DNA from: Verrucomicrobiales bacterium
GTDB taxonomy: Bacteria > Verrucomicrobiota > Verrucomicrobiia > Verrucomicrobiales > DEV007
DNA: 32,940 nt
Direction: 5' to 3'
NCBI GenBank assembly: GCA_024638765.1
Contig: JAHEJT010000040.1
Location: forward strand, 1 to 32,940
Shown here piece after piece: positions 1 to 9,880 of this stretch. Positions within the stretch are counted from its first letter, which is position 1, and each line of letters begins with the position of its first letter. The notes beneath the pieces are model-generated. The model did not search any database. It saw nothing but the letters and a program-made list of their open reading frames with translations, and was not told the origin of the DNA. Both the position numbers and the translations under genes were made by a program.

Positions 1-1
1 T

Positions 2-1408
2 TCCGAAGCCTTCATGACCAAGGCCAACCGCCGCCGGCTCGCCTGGGGTGGAGCTTTGGGACTTGGGGTCGTGTTTCTGGCTTCATTTTTTGCAGTCCAA
101 CCGGAAGACGTCGACACGGCGCAGGGGTTCTGGAGTTTTTACAGCGCCGATTCACTGGCGCTGTTTTACAAACAGATCGCATTGCTCACCACCGCCATCG
201 TCTTGGTCATGTCGGTCGACTACACCAGGATTCTCCGCCGGTATACGACCGGGGAGGATACTTCCACCGCCGGGCTCGGAGAGTTTTTCTTTCTTCCGGT
301 CTTCACCTGCGCGGGGCTGATGTGGATGGCCTCGGCCACGGATCTCATCAGTGTCTTCGTATCCCTGGAATTGGTAACGATGTCCTTTTATGTCCTCGTA
401 AGTTACATGCGGCGCAACGTCGGTTCCCTCGAGGCCGGTGTGAAATACCTCATCCTGGGAGCGCTCTCCACCGGCTTTTTCGTCTATGGCATCACCTGGC
501 TCTTCGGGCTGACCGGGGAGACCAACCTTCAGGCAATCGGCGCGTTTCTCAAGGATGCCGATTCAGAAATGGCGGTCCCCCTGCTCTTCGCGTTCGCCCT
601 CATGATCGCCGGCCTCGGCTTTAAGATTGGGGCGGTGCCCTTCCAAATCTGGATTCCGGATGTTTACCAGGGCGCGCCCACTCCAGTCACCGCTTTCCTC
701 TCGGTCGCCTCCAAGGCCGCCGGCTTCGTGGTCCTGCTGCGGGTCACCGCGCCTTTCCTCGAGGCCCCTGTCGTCCGCGGCAAAGTCATTCTCCTCCTCA
801 CGGCCATTGCTGCCGCCACCCTGATTTACGGGAACCTTGCAGCCATTCCACAGACCAACTTTAAGCGCCTCCTCGCTTATTCCAGTATTTCTCACGCCGG
901 ATTCCTCGTCATGGGCATCGCCTGCATGCCCGCCGACACCCGCGAGATCATGCCGGCCACCGCCGTCTCTTTTTATCTCGGTACTTACCTGCTCATGACC
1001 CTGCTTTGCTTCCTCATCCTGACCCTGGTGCGCAGCCATCTCGACGGGGAGGATCTCGAAACCTTCGACGGACTCGGACAGCGCTCACCCTTCCTCGCGT
1101 TCGCCATGCTCATCGGTGTCGTCTCGCTGGCAGGCGTTCCTCTCACCGCCGGTTTCTTCGGAAAGTTCTTCATCTTCCATCTCGCGGTCCAGGAGGGACG
1201 CTTCCTCCTGCTCGCCATAGCCGCGCTCGGAGCGGCGGCGGGCTTCTATTACTACCTTAAGGTGGTGCGCTCGATGTACTGGAACCCCCCCTCGAACCAA
1301 AGCGCCGTCCCCGTCCCCTTCGTCGCCAAAGCGATCATCTCCGCGCTCGTGGCCGCGGTCCTCTTCTTCGGGGTCTATCCCGCCCCGATCCTCAACCTGC
1401 TGGGGTGA
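2..1408 (+). CDS. nuoN: NADH-quinone oxidoreductase subunit N, 5'-partial
   Basis: Proton-pumping membrane subunit of respiratory complex I (antiporter-like NuoL/M/N family). The protein is a chain of hydrophobic helices. Diagnostic stretches are the Lys in SLEAGVKYLILGALS, the GFKIGAVPFQIWIPDVYQGAP segment with its functional Lys, and LLAYSSISHAGF. The ATG at 14 is probably internal. The frame is open back to the window edge (S-E-A-F before the Met), and NuoN normally has one more N-terminal helix before the RRRLAW-like loop, so the real start lies outside the window. It ends with TGA and is followed by a palindromic repeat element. As the last nuo gene it would close a complex I operon lying to the left (inferred). 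Confidence 0.95.
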   Translation, partial: SEAFMTKANRRRLAWGGALGLGVVFLASFFAVQPEDVDTAQGFWSFYSADSLALFYKQIALLTTAIVLVMSVDYTRILRRYTTGEDTSTAGLGEFFFLPVFTCAGLMWMASATDLISVFVSLELVTMSFYVLVSYMRRNVGSLEAGVKYLILGALSTGFFVYGITWLFGLTGETNLQAIGAFLKDADSEMAVPLLFAFALMIAGLGFKIGAVPFQIWIPDVYQGAPTPVTAFLSVASKAAGFVVLLRVTAPFLEAPVVRGKVILLLTAIAAATLIYGNLAAIPQTNFKRLLAYSSISHAGFLVMGIACMPADTREIMPATAVSFYLGTYLLMTLLCFLILTLVRSHLDGEDLETFDGLGQRSPFLAFAMLIGVVSLAGVPLTAGFFGKFFIFHLAVQEGRFLLLAIAALGAAAGFYYYLKVVRSMYWNPPSNQSAVPVPFVAKAIISALVAAVLFFGVYPAPILNLLG

Positions 1409-1449
1409 GCGGGGGCGCAGCGCCAAGGCATCTTCCCGCCCACGGCTAA

Positions 1450-1601
1450 TTTGGAGTGCGGTGGCTTGACACCGCTTTCAGGGAGGCGGCTCGACGCCGT
1501 CGAAAAGCCACCAATGGGCCCCGCCTGTCCGAAGGGTTACGTCACCGACGCGCGACGCGTAAGCTCACATCCAAAGCGCCGTCAAGCCGGCGCACTCCAA
1601 A
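1450..1601. repeat. MITE-like element with 29-bp terminal inverted repeats
   Basis: The arms at 1450-1478 and 1573-1601 are reverse complements with about four mismatches in 29 positions; both begin TTTGGAGTGCG when read inward. The roughly 94 bp between them include further GC-rich self-complementary sequence. It lies between convergent nuoN and the HNH gene. There is no transposase inside, so it would be a non-autonomous or REP-like dispersed element. The open frame that crosses it is not considered a gene. Confidence 0.75.
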
Positions 1602-1628
1602 AGCTCTCAGGCGAGACGAGGGATACCC

Positions 1629-2237
1629 CTAGCTCACGCTCACGGTGGCGTGATCCAGGTCAAGGAAATGGCGCCAGCTTTCGTGTCCCGCGGATTCCCT
1701 CGCCGTCATGAAGAACGGCCTCCATCTTGGAGCCCGGGGCTCTTTCATGGGAAACATATTCACCTCCTGGGGGTGTTTGTTTCCCTTTCTGCTGTTGCAG
1801 CGGATGCAGGAACACACCACGTTCTCCCAAGTCGTCTTCCCCCCCTTATCGCGCGGCCGCACGTGATCGATATTCAACTCCTTGGTATCGTACCTCTTAT
1901 TACAATACTGACAGGTATAATGATCGCGCTCGAAGACGTTCTGGCGGGTGAACTTCACTTCCTTCTTGGGCAGGCGATCGAAAATCGAAAGCACGATAAC
2001 CCGGGGAATCCGCAGGTAAAAGGAGATCGAGTGCACCACATCCTCGCCGGTATAACAGTCGGAGGCATCCGTCCAGGAATCGATGTCGTGGATACTAAAG
2101 TTGTTCTCGTTGTCCGCGTTCACCACTTGGGCGTGTCCCAGACATAAGAGGACAATAGCCCTCCTGGCGGAGCAAATATTGACGGGCTGCCAGAGCCGGT
2201 TCAACACGAGAACTTGCGTGTTCAGTAACGGTTCCAC
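1629..2237 (-). CDS. HNH endonuclease
   Basis: Stand-alone HNH nuclease of a family common in Verrucomicrobiota, Planctomycetota and Cyanobacteria; its physiological role is not established. The catalytic ββα-metal region is clear: a CQYC zinc-knuckle pair, then IDHVRPRDKGGKTTWENVV containing the D-H dyad and the conserved Asn, then CSCIRCNSRKGN with the second Cys pair. The N-terminal half (LLNTQVLVLNRLWQPVNIC) is the usual family opening. I chose the GTG at 2237 because family members begin near EPLLNTQ; a TTG at 2285 would add 16 residues with no Shine-Dalgarno sequence. It is transcribed divergently from the coiled-coil/TPR gene. The C-terminus after residue 170 is poorly conserved-looking and may be family-variable. 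Confidence 0.88.
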   Translation of the reverse strand: MEPLLNTQVLVLNRLWQPVNICSARRAIVLLCLGHAQVVNADNENNFSIHDIDSWTDASDCYTGEDVVHSISFYLRIPRVIVLSIFDRLPKKEVKFTRQNVFERDHYTCQYCNKRYDTKELNIDHVRPRDKGGKTTWENVVCSCIRCNSRKGNKHPQEVNMFPMKEPRAPRWRPFFMTARESAGHESWRHFLDLDHATVSVS

Positions 2238-2385
2238 GACATAAACTTTGCAAAACCTAGCAGACTCCAATCCAACATCAACCAAAAAAATCCCGCAAAA
2301 CCGGGGGTTTCCCGCCCTCGCGCCGGGAGGATCACCCTCGCCATGCGACCTCTTTTACGGGGTCGAAACCGCCTCTCTCCGACTG

Positions 2386-2414
2386 TTTACAAGCCCAAAC
2401 CACTGGTCTATACT
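2386..2414 (+). promoter_or_regulatory. Sigma70-type promoter of the coiled-coil/TPR gene
   Basis: A -35 box TTTACA (2386-2391) and a -10 box TATACT (2409-2414) are separated by 17 bp. Transcription would begin near 2421, only about 9 nt before the ATG at 2430, giving a very short leader without a recognisable Shine-Dalgarno sequence. Based on motif match only. Confidence 0.6.
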
Positions 2415-2429
2415 TTCCCTCCCTCACCC

Positions 2430-4535
2430 ATGAAGAGTCCCCTCGACTACACCGCCCTGCTTCGCGTCCTGCTGGCACTGATCTGCCTTGCAACCATGCC
2501 GGACCGCGCCATTGCGCAGGCGGCGCACGATCCGTCTGATCTCTACGTGCAGGCCTATCTTAAGATGCGGGATGCTTCCAACCTGGAAAAGAAGCAGGAT
2601 TACCGTTCGGCCTACAAGAGTTTCGTCGAAGCCAGCCGTCTCTTTGATGCCGTCGCCAAGACCTATCCCTCCTGGAAACCGGAGATTGTGAGTTATCGCC
2701 GCAAAAAAATGCGTGATATCATCTCCGATCTTCAGGAGAAAGCGCGGCGAAATCTCGGTGGGGATCTCACCCTCCCGAAACCGGCAACTCCGGCACAGAC
2801 TGCAACCGCCGACGATCCCCTGCCGCTGCCCAAACGCCCGGAGAATCCCGGTCTTACCGCTTCCAACGTCCAACCGAATGTGGTCGCAAAAATCCCTCAA
2901 GACAACCCCGTCACTGAAGAACGCGATACGGAATCCATTAACGCCGCCACCAGCCATATTGAGGCGAAGTTCCGCGAGCTGCGCACGCGCATCAGTCAGC
3001 TGGACGCGGAAAAAGCGCATCTCACGCAAAGACTCGTGTCGAAGGAATCAGAGTTAACCGCCGCGCAGCAGGAGATCGTGGACGCGCGGCGCGCGCAAGC
3101 GGAGCTCCAGAGCCGGCTGCTTGAGTCCGAAGGACAACTCCAGACTTCTGGAAATACCAGCGATCTCGCCGCCCTGCGCGACGAAGTCGCCACCCTGAAG
3201 GCCCAACTCACCATCGCCAAGGCCAGCCTGGAAACTGCCGGACTTCATACCACGGAGTTACTGGCGGCCCTCGAAACAGCCCGGACGGAGATATCTCTCC
3301 TCAAGGAAGAAAGAAGCCAGCTTATCACGGAACGACATCAAATGTCGGAGATCCTTGGAGATATCGAGGCTGACGGATCTTTGAGCGTGAACAACCTGCT
3401 CGCACTCAACCAGAACTTGCGTCGCCAACTGGAAACCGCGCGCACTGCCGCCGAGCAACTCGCCCTGGCACGCGACCAGGACAAAGAACAAATCGACGTT
3501 CTCAAGTCCCAAGTATCCGGCGTCTCCCAGGAACTGGAAAAATTGCGCTCCCAAAATTCGACTTACCGGCAAGAGATCGCGCAGCTTACTCAGAAGCTGG
3601 AGCATGCCTCCTCGGATCTGGCGATGGCCTCCGCCGGCGTCCTCAACGAAGAAGCGCTCGAGGAGAATCGCATGCTCCGCGACGTCCTTCTCCGCCAACT
3701 CCAGCAGCAGGCACGGCGTCAGCAATCCAAAGAACTCGTCCTCCAGGAACTCGCCAAACTGGAAATCAACTCCCGCACCCTCCTCGATCATATTGAAGAA
3801 ATCGCGGGGGCCGGCGTCGATCTCACCGAGGAGGAACGCGCGCTCTTCAAAGGCCCGATTGCGGCCATGCTCCTCGGCGAGTCCGGCATGCACGGGACAC
3901 TCATTTCCAGCAACCGCGGATCCACGAAACCCGCCCCGCCTGAAGAGGCTCCGGCCGCCCCCGACCATGGCGACACCCGGGCCGCCATGGCACAGAAAGC
4001 CAGGATCGCCGCCCTCCACTTCCAAAAGCAGCGTTACGCTGAAGCCGAGCAACTTTACGAAGATATTCTCCGCATGGATCGACAGAACGTTTACAACCTA
4101 TGCAATCTCGGAATCATCAAGGTACACCTGAAGAATCATGAGGAAGCCGAGGTCCTTCTCAGCAAGGCTCTGGCTTACGATCCCGACCATCCCCAGGCCC
4201 ATCTCATGCTGGGCGTGTCCCTCTTTCAGCAGAAAAAATACGATCCCGCCCTCGAATCCATTGGCCACGCGGCGCGGCTTGATCCGCAGAACGAACGCGC
4301 ACATCAATACCTGGGACTGATTTACAGCCACAAGGGATGGAGAAAGCGTGCCGAAGATGAATTCAAACAGGCTATCTCCATCGATCCCGGTTTTGCGGAG
4401 GCACATTTCAATCTATCCATTCTTTACGCGACCTCGGACGACTCCAGCCGCGAACTGGCGGAGAAACATTACCAGGAAGCCGTCACCCTCGGGGCCAAAC
4501 GAGATCCGGTGATGGAAGAATTTCTCCGGGGATAA
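2430..4535 (+). CDS. Secreted coiled-coil/tetratricopeptide repeat protein
   Basis: Predicted exported protein of 701 residues. The ATG at 2430 gives a good signal peptide (residues 1-29, ending AIA before QAAHDP); the upstream ATG at 2343 would place a 29-residue tail in front of it, so I prefer 2430. After a helical segment around residues 35-95 (YRSAYKSFVEASRLFDAVAKTYP, TPR-like) and a Pro-rich linker comes a long heptad coiled coil, about 168-445. At about 525-695 there are four to five TPRs (for example AEQLYEDILRMDRQNVYNLCNLG and ALESIGHAARLDPQNERAHQYLG). The architecture suggests a periplasmic or envelope scaffold. No enzymatic motif is visible and no specific function can be named. 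Confidence 0.85.
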   Translation: MKSPLDYTALLRVLLALICLATMPDRAIAQAAHDPSDLYVQAYLKMRDASNLEKKQDYRSAYKSFVEASRLFDAVAKTYPSWKPEIVSYRRKKMRDIISDLQEKARRNLGGDLTLPKPATPAQTATADDPLPLPKRPENPGLTASNVQPNVVAKIPQDNPVTEERDTESINAATSHIEAKFRELRTRISQLDAEKAHLTQRLVSKESELTAAQQEIVDARRAQAELQSRLLESEGQLQTSGNTSDLAALRDEVATLKAQLTIAKASLETAGLHTTELLAALETARTEISLLKEERSQLITERHQMSEILGDIEADGSLSVNNLLALNQNLRRQLETARTAAEQLALARDQDKEQIDVLKSQVSGVSQELEKLRSQNSTYRQEIAQLTQKLEHASSDLAMASAGVLNEEALEENRMLRDVLLRQLQQQARRQQSKELVLQELAKLEINSRTLLDHIEEIAGAGVDLTEEERALFKGPIAAMLLGESGMHGTLISSNRGSTKPAPPEEAPAAPDHGDTRAAMAQKARIAALHFQKQRYAEAEQLYEDILRMDRQNVYNLCNLGIIKVHLKNHEEAEVLLSKALAYDPDHPQAHLMLGVSLFQQKKYDPALESIGHAARLDPQNERAHQYLGLIYSHKGWRKRAEDEFKQAISIDPGFAEAHFNLSILYATSDDSSRELAEKHYQEAVTLGAKRDPVMEEFLRG

Positions 4536-4670
4536 AAAGGATTTTGGATTTCCGATTTCTGATTGCCGATTTGCGCCTTTCTCGATCTCATCGGGTTCCC
4601 GACCGATCGGGATTTCGGAAAAGCCCGTTACCGAATCGTCCCACGTTGCATCCCGAATCCCGCACTCCTA

Positions 4671-4697
4671 TTAACTAATAACCAATAACGATTAACG
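4671..4697. repeat. AT-rich intergenic repeat (TAACGATTAAC family)
   Basis: A short tract built from permutations of TTAACTAATAACCAATAACG and ATTAACG. Related tracts occur at 14277-14297, 24491-24509 and 25629-25660, always between genes. The gap 4536-4719 also holds a run of GATTTCCGATTTCTGATT type that recurs near 25577. No gene or RNA is seen in this gap. Confidence 0.55.
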
Positions 4698-4719
4698 CTG
4701 GCGAAGCCGGCTTTCTCCC

Positions 4720-6228
4720 ATGCTTAAACTAATCCGCAAACAGCAAAAAGTACTTCTCATTATCGTCGCTGCAATCGTCATCGTCGCTTTTGCCTGGCTT
4801 TACGACAGCACCAACTACAGCCAGGGCCAACAGGGCGCACTCACCGCTTTCTCGGTCTACAATCGCGAATACCGCGCCTCCGAAGCCCAGAGACTGATGC
4901 GCACCTTCGACATCGCCTACCAACTGGGTTTTTACGCCTTTGCCCGGACGCTCTTCGGAGAAAATCGCCAGGACCGCGATCGCACCGACTATGCCATCAA
5001 TCTCCTCATTCTACGCAAAGAAGCCGAACGTCTCGGCATCACTGCGTCCGAAGAGGAAATATCCGAAGCCATAAAGTCCATGCCGGTGTTCGCTCCACAG
5101 GGTTCCTATGATCCCACCAGGTTCCAGAATTTCACGAACAACGTGCTTTTACCTAATGGCTTCAATCCCGCTGATCTCCGGCAACTGGTCGCGGATAATA
5201 TTGCCTTCGAAAAGATCCAAAATCTCCTCAGCGCAAACATCCAGGCTTCCCCCGCCGAAATCGAGGAGCAATTTGAACAGTCTTACAGCCTTATTAAAAC
5301 GGCCCGCGTCGATTTCCCGAAAAAAGCGGACCCCGACGAAAGCAAAATCACCGAGGAGGAGATCAAGGAACATTACGAGAAGAACAAGCAAAACCTGCTT
5401 TCCGATCCCAAACGCAAGATTTCCTACGTTTTCTTCCCGACACCGGAAGGGCTGGATGAGCTTTCCGCCGAAGAACGCAAAGAGAAAATTTCGGAACACG
5501 GTGCGGCCGTCGATAATTTCTTCAGCGCGCTCCTCGTGGATGGCAGTGAATTTGACAAAACTGCCAAGGCGCAAGGTCTCGAGGTGAAACGCACCCAGGA
5601 GTTTACCGCCGCAAACCCCCCGCAAGAGTTCGGGGAAGGAGCCGGGCAACTCATCCAGGAAGTCTTTGGGCGCACCCTGGCCGCACCCATCAGCGACCCC
5701 GTGCGCGCTGCCAACGGATTCTACATCATCAATCTTCTCGCGGTCGTCGAACCCCAGCCTCTCAGCCTGGAGGAAGTCAGTTCCCGGATTCGTGAGACCC
5801 TTGCCCAAACCAAAGCCGAGGATGCCCTGCGCGCCTCTGCGGAGGCGGGACGCAAGGCGATTCTTGCCGATTTGGATAAGGGAAGCACCCTTGAAGAGGC
5901 CGTCAAAATTGCCGGATTCGAATTCAAAGATGTCCCCGCCTTCTCACGCGCCGAACCGCCTCGCGATCTGCCCGATTCCGGCGTCTTCGCCTCTAACGCA
6001 GCCCGTCTCGAGCCGGGTGATCTCGTCGACGTGATCACCGGCACCGACGGTGCTTTCCTTGTCTACGTGGAAAGTAAAGAACTCCCCACCGATGAAGAAA
6101 GCCTCCAGCGCAAAGAACAGCTGAGCGAACAAATCTCATCGCTGGAAACACGCTTCCTCTTTCAATCCTGGTTCAACAAGGTTCGCAGCATCGCAGACCC
6201 ACGCCGGCCCCTCGGACTGCAGTCCTGA
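4720..6228 (+). CDS. SurA/PpiD-like membrane-anchored peptidylprolyl isomerase-family protein
   Basis: Envelope folding factor of the SurA-N/PpiC superfamily, 502 residues. Residues about 10-27 (KVLLIIVAAIVIVAFAWL) form a single N-terminal anchor, as in PpiD, with the rest predicted periplasmic. A SurA-N-like helical chaperone domain covers about 30-200, with the usual AERLGITASEEEISEAI and DLRQLVADNIAFEKIQNLL elements. A parvulin-like segment follows (about 215-350, from RKISYVFFPTP to AANGFYIINLLAVVEP), and then a C-terminal chaperone part. The parvulin core is divergent and lacks the usual xxHIL start, so isomerase activity is doubtful; chaperone function is more likely. It stands alone between two TPR genes. 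Confidence 0.82.
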   Translation: MLKLIRKQQKVLLIIVAAIVIVAFAWLYDSTNYSQGQQGALTAFSVYNREYRASEAQRLMRTFDIAYQLGFYAFARTLFGENRQDRDRTDYAINLLILRKEAERLGITASEEEISEAIKSMPVFAPQGSYDPTRFQNFTNNVLLPNGFNPADLRQLVADNIAFEKIQNLLSANIQASPAEIEEQFEQSYSLIKTARVDFPKKADPDESKITEEEIKEHYEKNKQNLLSDPKRKISYVFFPTPEGLDELSAEERKEKISEHGAAVDNFFSALLVDGSEFDKTAKAQGLEVKRTQEFTAANPPQEFGEGAGQLIQEVFGRTLAAPISDPVRAANGFYIINLLAVVEPQPLSLEEVSSRIRETLAQTKAEDALRASAEAGRKAILADLDKGSTLEEAVKIAGFEFKDVPAFSRAEPPRDLPDSGVFASNAARLEPGDLVDVITGTDGAFLVYVESKELPTDEESLQRKEQLSEQISSLETRFLFQSWFNKVRSIADPRRPLGLQS

Positions 6229-6346
6229 TTCCCGACATTACCGCTGCTCACAGGTGCCGGGTCACAATAATCGCTGATAAGCTCCGGACGCGTTTCTGCC
6301 GGCCTTCTCCCGCCGCTATAAGCAGGCACCGCCAGGCTCTTGCCTC

Positions 6347-6697
6347 ATGACCGACCCCGAGGATAGAGACGACCTCTTTGATGACGCTAATGGTGATCTC
6401 GCCATCGGTGATCTGGAGTCCGCTGTCGGAAAATACCGGCGTTGCATCCAAATCGATCCGGATTTTTTCGATGGCTGGCACGCCCTCGGCATGGCACTGA
6501 TGAAGACCGGCGAAATCAAGGAAGCCATCGGTGCCGCGCTGAAAGCCACAACGCTTAAGCCGAACGATCTCCTCGCCTGGACCTCGCTCTCGCAAATGTA
6601 CGTCCAGGACGGCCAGATCGCCGAAGCCGAGAATGCCAAGGGTAAAGCGAGGATTTTATCCCTGGGGGGAAAAATCGTCCGGGATGCGGACGAGTAA
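6347..6697 (+). CDS. Small tetratricopeptide repeat protein
   Basis: 116-residue cytoplasmic protein made almost entirely of TPR helices. The units [56 protein letters not shown] and [16 protein letters not shown] show the TPR spacing of small and Pro residues. No signal peptide or catalytic motif is visible. It lies about 100 bp upstream of metG, separated by a long inverted repeat, so co-transcription is uncertain. Probably a protein-protein adaptor; the partner is unknown. Confidence 0.8.
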   Translation: MTDPEDRDDLFDDANGDLAIGDLESAVGKYRRCIQIDPDFFDGWHALGMALMKTGEIKEAIGAALKATTLKPNDLLAWTSLSQMYVQDGQIAEAENAKGKARILSLGGKIVRDADE

Positions 6698-6711
6698 AAA
6701 GTGCGAATGTA

Positions 6712-6756
6712 AAAAGTAAAAGGTTGATTTGGGTTCCTCCGGAACCTTTTACTTTT
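6712..6756. terminator. Inverted repeat between TPR gene and metG, possible terminator
   Basis: Two perfect 14-nt arms, 6712-6725 (AAAAGTAAAAGGTT) and 6743-6756, flank a 17-nt loop. The A/T-rich outer stem gives U-runs on either transcript, so it could act as a bidirectional intrinsic terminator. It could also be another dispersed palindrome. Confidence 0.45.
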
Positions 6757-6798
6757 GACCTTCACACCTTTCACTGCTTGCGAAGCAAGCATCTCAAA

Positions 6799-8835
6799 AT
6801 GCGAAGCATTTTAGTCACCTCCGCCCTTCCTTACGCCAACGGCCCGATTCACATCGGCCACCTCGTGGAGTACCTCCAAACGGATATCTGGGTGCGATTC
6901 CAAAAGCTCAGGGGAAACCGTGCCATTTACATCTGCGCCGATGACACCCACGGCACCAGCATCACCATCAGCGCCCGTGCCCAGGGATGCTCGGAGGAAG
7001 AGTTTATCGCCGAAATGAGTGAGGCCCATCAACGGGATTTCGCCGGCTTCGACATCGAATTCGACAACTACGGCTCCACGCACAGTCAGGAAAACCGTGC
7101 GCACTGCACCACCCTCTGGAAAGCACTGCGCGATGCCGGCATGGTCGTCGAAAAAGAAATCGAACAACTCTTCGACGTCGAAGCTGAAACCTTCCTGGCC
7201 GACCGTTTTGTCCGCGGCACCTGTCCCAATTGTAACTCTACCAATCAGCCCGGGGACAACTGCGGCAACTGCGGGGCCACTTACAGCCCAGCCGAACTGA
7301 TCGATCCGGTCAGCACTCTCTCCAAATCACGACCCGAAATACGCAAAGCAGTCCACCTCTTCGTCCAGATCGAGCAACTCCACGATTTTCTCGAGGATTG
7401 GACCCAGTCGGGTGCGCTCCAAACAGAGAGCGCAAATTACGTAAAGAACTATTTCCTGCACGAACCCCTGCAGGACTGGGATATCTCCCGGCCGGGCCCC
7501 TACTTCGGTTTCGAAATCCCCGACAGTCCCGGGAATTACTGGTATGTATGGTTTGATGCTCCCATCGGGTACATGGCATCCACCACCCAGTGGTGCCAGG
7601 CCAACAAGGAAAGCTTCGACGACTGGTGGCGCAGTCCGGATGCCGAGATCCACCATTTTATCGGCAAGGATATCCAGTACTTTCACACCCTCTTCTGGCC
7701 CGCCATGCTCAAGACCGCCGGGTTCAGTCTCCCCACCAAGGTGCATATTCACGGCTTTCTCACCTTCGACGGTGAGAAAATGTCCAAATCGAAGGGCACC
7801 TTTATCCGCGCCTCGAACTATCTCAAACACCTCGACCCCGCTTACCTGCGCTACTATTACGCCACCAAGCTTTCACATAAGATCGACGACCTCGACCTCA
7901 ATCGCGAGGAGTTCGCCGCCAGGATAAACAGCGATCTCGTGGGAAAGGTCGTCAACCTCGCCAGCCGCACCGCCAAGTTTGTCGCGGGCACCGGACTTTC
8001 CGCGGAGTATCCTGAGGACGGCGGGCTCTTCGCCGAAGCCGCCGCCCAGGGCGACGCCATTGCCGAAGCATACGAGCACTGCGATTACTCTCGCGCCATG
8101 CGCCTCATCATGGAACTTGCGGACAAGGCCAACCCTTACATTGAACAGAACGCCCCCTGGGAACTCCGGAAAGATCCCGCGAAAGGCAAACAACTCCAGG
8201 ACGTCTGTAGCGTCGGCCTCAATCTATTCCGTCAGCTCGCGATTTATCTTGCCCCCGTCCTTCCACAACTCGCGAAACAGTCGGGCGATCTCCTCGACGC
8301 CCCCGTCGTCTCTTGGGATGACGCCAAGACCCCGCTCACCGGGACAGCAGTCAACAAATTCAAACACATGATGCAGCGGGTCGACCCCAAAAACATTGAA
8401 GCCATGATTGAAGAAAGCAGAGAAGAAGCGTCCACGGCGCATAGAGACACAGACGTCTCGCCTGTGGACTCGGACGAAGCTCTCAAGGCTGAACCCATCG
8501 CCCCTGAAATTACCATCGACGATTTCGCGAAAGTGGATCTCCGCGTCGCCAGGGTGCTTGCGGCCGAAGACGTCCCGGACGCGCGCAAGCTGATCAAGCT
8601 GACGCTGGGCCTCGGCGGCGAAGAACGCCGCACCGTCTTCGCCGGCATCAAGCAAGCTTACGACGATCCAAAGCAACTCGTCGGCCGCCTCGTGGTCTGC
8701 GTCGCCAACCTCGCTCCGCGCAAAATGAAGTTCGGCACCAGCGAAGGCATGGTGGTGGCTTCCGGCCCCGGCGGGAAAGAGATCTTCCTCCTCTCTCCCG
8801 ACAGCGGCGCCCAACCCGGCCAGCGGGTGCATTGA
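6799..8835 (+). CDS. metG: Methionyl-tRNA synthetase with C-terminal tRNA-binding domain
   Basis: Charges tRNA-Met with methionine in the cytosol. The start at 6799 gives the family N-terminus [22 protein letters not shown]; the 25 codons upstream in the same frame are repeat-derived. Signatures: HIGH motif at residues 18-21, a zinc knuckle with Cys142/145 and Cys155/158, and KMSKS at 327-331 ([11 protein letters not shown]). The anticodon-binding helical domain follows. The C-terminal EMAP/Trbp111-like domain starts near residue 571 ([19 protein letters not shown]) and ends with the usual [18 protein letters not shown]. At 678 residues it is full length for the long, E. coli-like form, which dimerises through this C-terminal domain. 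Confidence 0.98.
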   Translation: MRSILVTSALPYANGPIHIGHLVEYLQTDIWVRFQKLRGNRAIYICADDTHGTSITISARAQGCSEEEFIAEMSEAHQRDFAGFDIEFDNYGSTHSQENRAHCTTLWKALRDAGMVVEKEIEQLFDVEAETFLADRFVRGTCPNCNSTNQPGDNCGNCGATYSPAELIDPVSTLSKSRPEIRKAVHLFVQIEQLHDFLEDWTQSGALQTESANYVKNYFLHEPLQDWDISRPGPYFGFEIPDSPGNYWYVWFDAPIGYMASTTQWCQANKESFDDWWRSPDAEIHHFIGKDIQYFHTLFWPAMLKTAGFSLPTKVHIHGFLTFDGEKMSKSKGTFIRASNYLKHLDPAYLRYYYATKLSHKIDDLDLNREEFAARINSDLVGKVVNLASRTAKFVAGTGLSAEYPEDGGLFAEAAAQGDAIAEAYEHCDYSRAMRLIMELADKANPYIEQNAPWELRKDPAKGKQLQDVCSVGLNLFRQLAIYLAPVLPQLAKQSGDLLDAPVVSWDDAKTPLTGTAVNKFKHMMQRVDPKNIEAMIEESREEASTAHRDTDVSPVDSDEALKAEPIAPEITIDDFAKVDLRVARVLAAEDVPDARKLIKLTLGLGGEERRTVFAGIKQAYDDPKQLVGRLVVCVANLAPRKMKFGTSEGMVVASGPGGKEIFLLSPDSGAQPGQRVH

Positions 8836-8873
8836 GGAAAGTGGGGCAGGTTTTCAACCTGACACCCTTGACC

Positions 8874-8935
8874 TGGAGGGCGACGCTTCGTCGTCGTCGT
8901 CGCCGCCCCCGGTTGCGACAAAGCGCAACCCTCCA
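8874..8935. repeat. Palindromic dispersed repeat, family GGAGGGCGACGCTTCGTCG (copy 1)
   Basis: Starts TGGAGGGCGACGCTTCGTCG and ends AAAGCGCAACCCTCCA, forming an imperfect hairpin with a GC-rich centre that contains a small GTC repeat. Related copies lie at 12502-12557 and 14026-14078. It sits in the metG-downstream gap 8836-9067, which also contains a half copy of the GGGCAGGTTTTCAACCTG repeat (about 8843-8860) and no gene. Confidence 0.7.
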
Positions 8936-9067
8936 GCCATGACCTGGAGCGCCACGCTCCCAATAAACCAGGAACCAGTAGCGCCCGGCGAATCCGGCCT
9001 CCCAACTTTTCCTCTCGCCACTCCCTCCGGCACCGCCTAATTTGAAAGATCAACCCCCCATCCCGGC

Positions 9068-9787
9068 GTGAAAACCCTCCCCCTCCTCCCGCTGCTCCTT
9101 CTTCTCCTCGCGCCCGGGGGCGCCCCCGCCGCGGACGATCCGCCGGCACCGCAACTCTATTTCGCCGCCAGGTTCATCGAGGCCGATGAGAAGCTTCTCA
9201 AGAAAACAGACATTCTCTCCGAGGACCAATTCCAAAAAAAACTCCGCGACCTCAGCCAACGTGATGGGACCAAAATCCTTTCGGCGCCGTCCGTCGTCGC
9301 GCTCGACAGCCAGCCGGCCAAGATCGAAGTCATCCGCGAATTCCCCTACCCAGCGCGCCGTGACGGCAGGCAACCCTCCTTCGACACCATCAATGTCGGG
9401 GTCACGCTGGAAATTGAAGGCGCCATCGACGAAGATCGCGTCAACCTCGTCGGCAAAGCCACCGTGCGCGAGGTCGACGAGGGGGCTCCAAGAAAATTCC
9501 TCTTCCTGAAATCCAAGCCGCCGCCCGTGCAAGCCGTCACCCGCAAGCGGGACCAGGCGGTGACTTCCACTTCCTTTAACACCACCGAAATCGTGTTCGA
9601 TGCCTACCTCAAGCACGGGCACACCCTGTTGATTCCGTGCCGGCAGTCCCCGAAAATCGACGGCCAACTCCTCCTCGTCATCACCGCGCAACTGCTCGAC
9701 CCCGCCGGCAAGCCCCTCACCGCATTTAAGACCGCCCCCAGCCGCCCGAAAATCGCGAAGGGCGGCAAGAAACTTCCTTTTCAATGA
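9068..9787 (+). CDS. Secreted secretin-domain-like protein
   Basis: 239 residues starting at GTG, with a strong signal peptide (residues 1-22, a Leu-rich core ending APAADD). The middle resembles the secretin (type II/III secretion pore) β-region: KILSAPSVVALDSQPAKIEVIREFPYP followed by INVGVTLEIEGAIDEDRVNLVGKATVREV, and later GHTLLIPCRQSPKIDGQLLLVITAQLL. It is much shorter than a pore-forming secretin and lacks N0/N1 domains, so it may be a stand-alone periplasmic relative of the kind seen in Verrucomicrobiota. No secretion-system genes are nearby. Function unknown. Confidence 0.75.
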   Translation: MKTLPLLPLLLLLLAPGGAPAADDPPAPQLYFAARFIEADEKLLKKTDILSEDQFQKKLRDLSQRDGTKILSAPSVVALDSQPAKIEVIREFPYPARRDGRQPSFDTINVGVTLEIEGAIDEDRVNLVGKATVREVDEGAPRKFLFLKSKPPPVQAVTRKRDQAVTSTSFNTTEIVFDAYLKHGHTLLIPCRQSPKIDGQLLLVITAQLLDPAGKPLTAFKTAPSRPKIAKGGKKLPFQ

Positions 9788-9880
9788 AAGATTGCACGCC
9801 TCTCTCCCGTCTAACATGGGAACCTCTTGACTCATCCGCTTCTTTCAATCTTCAATCTTCCATCTCCAATCCTACTACCC

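Noticed and set aside
1451-1711. ORF of 86 codons downstream of nuoN
   Set aside because: It is a translation of the inverted-repeat element and the antisense of the HNH gene end.
8836-9067. Small RNA gene downstream of metG
   Set aside because: The hairpin potential is explained by a dispersed palindrome; no promoter-terminator pair is visible.
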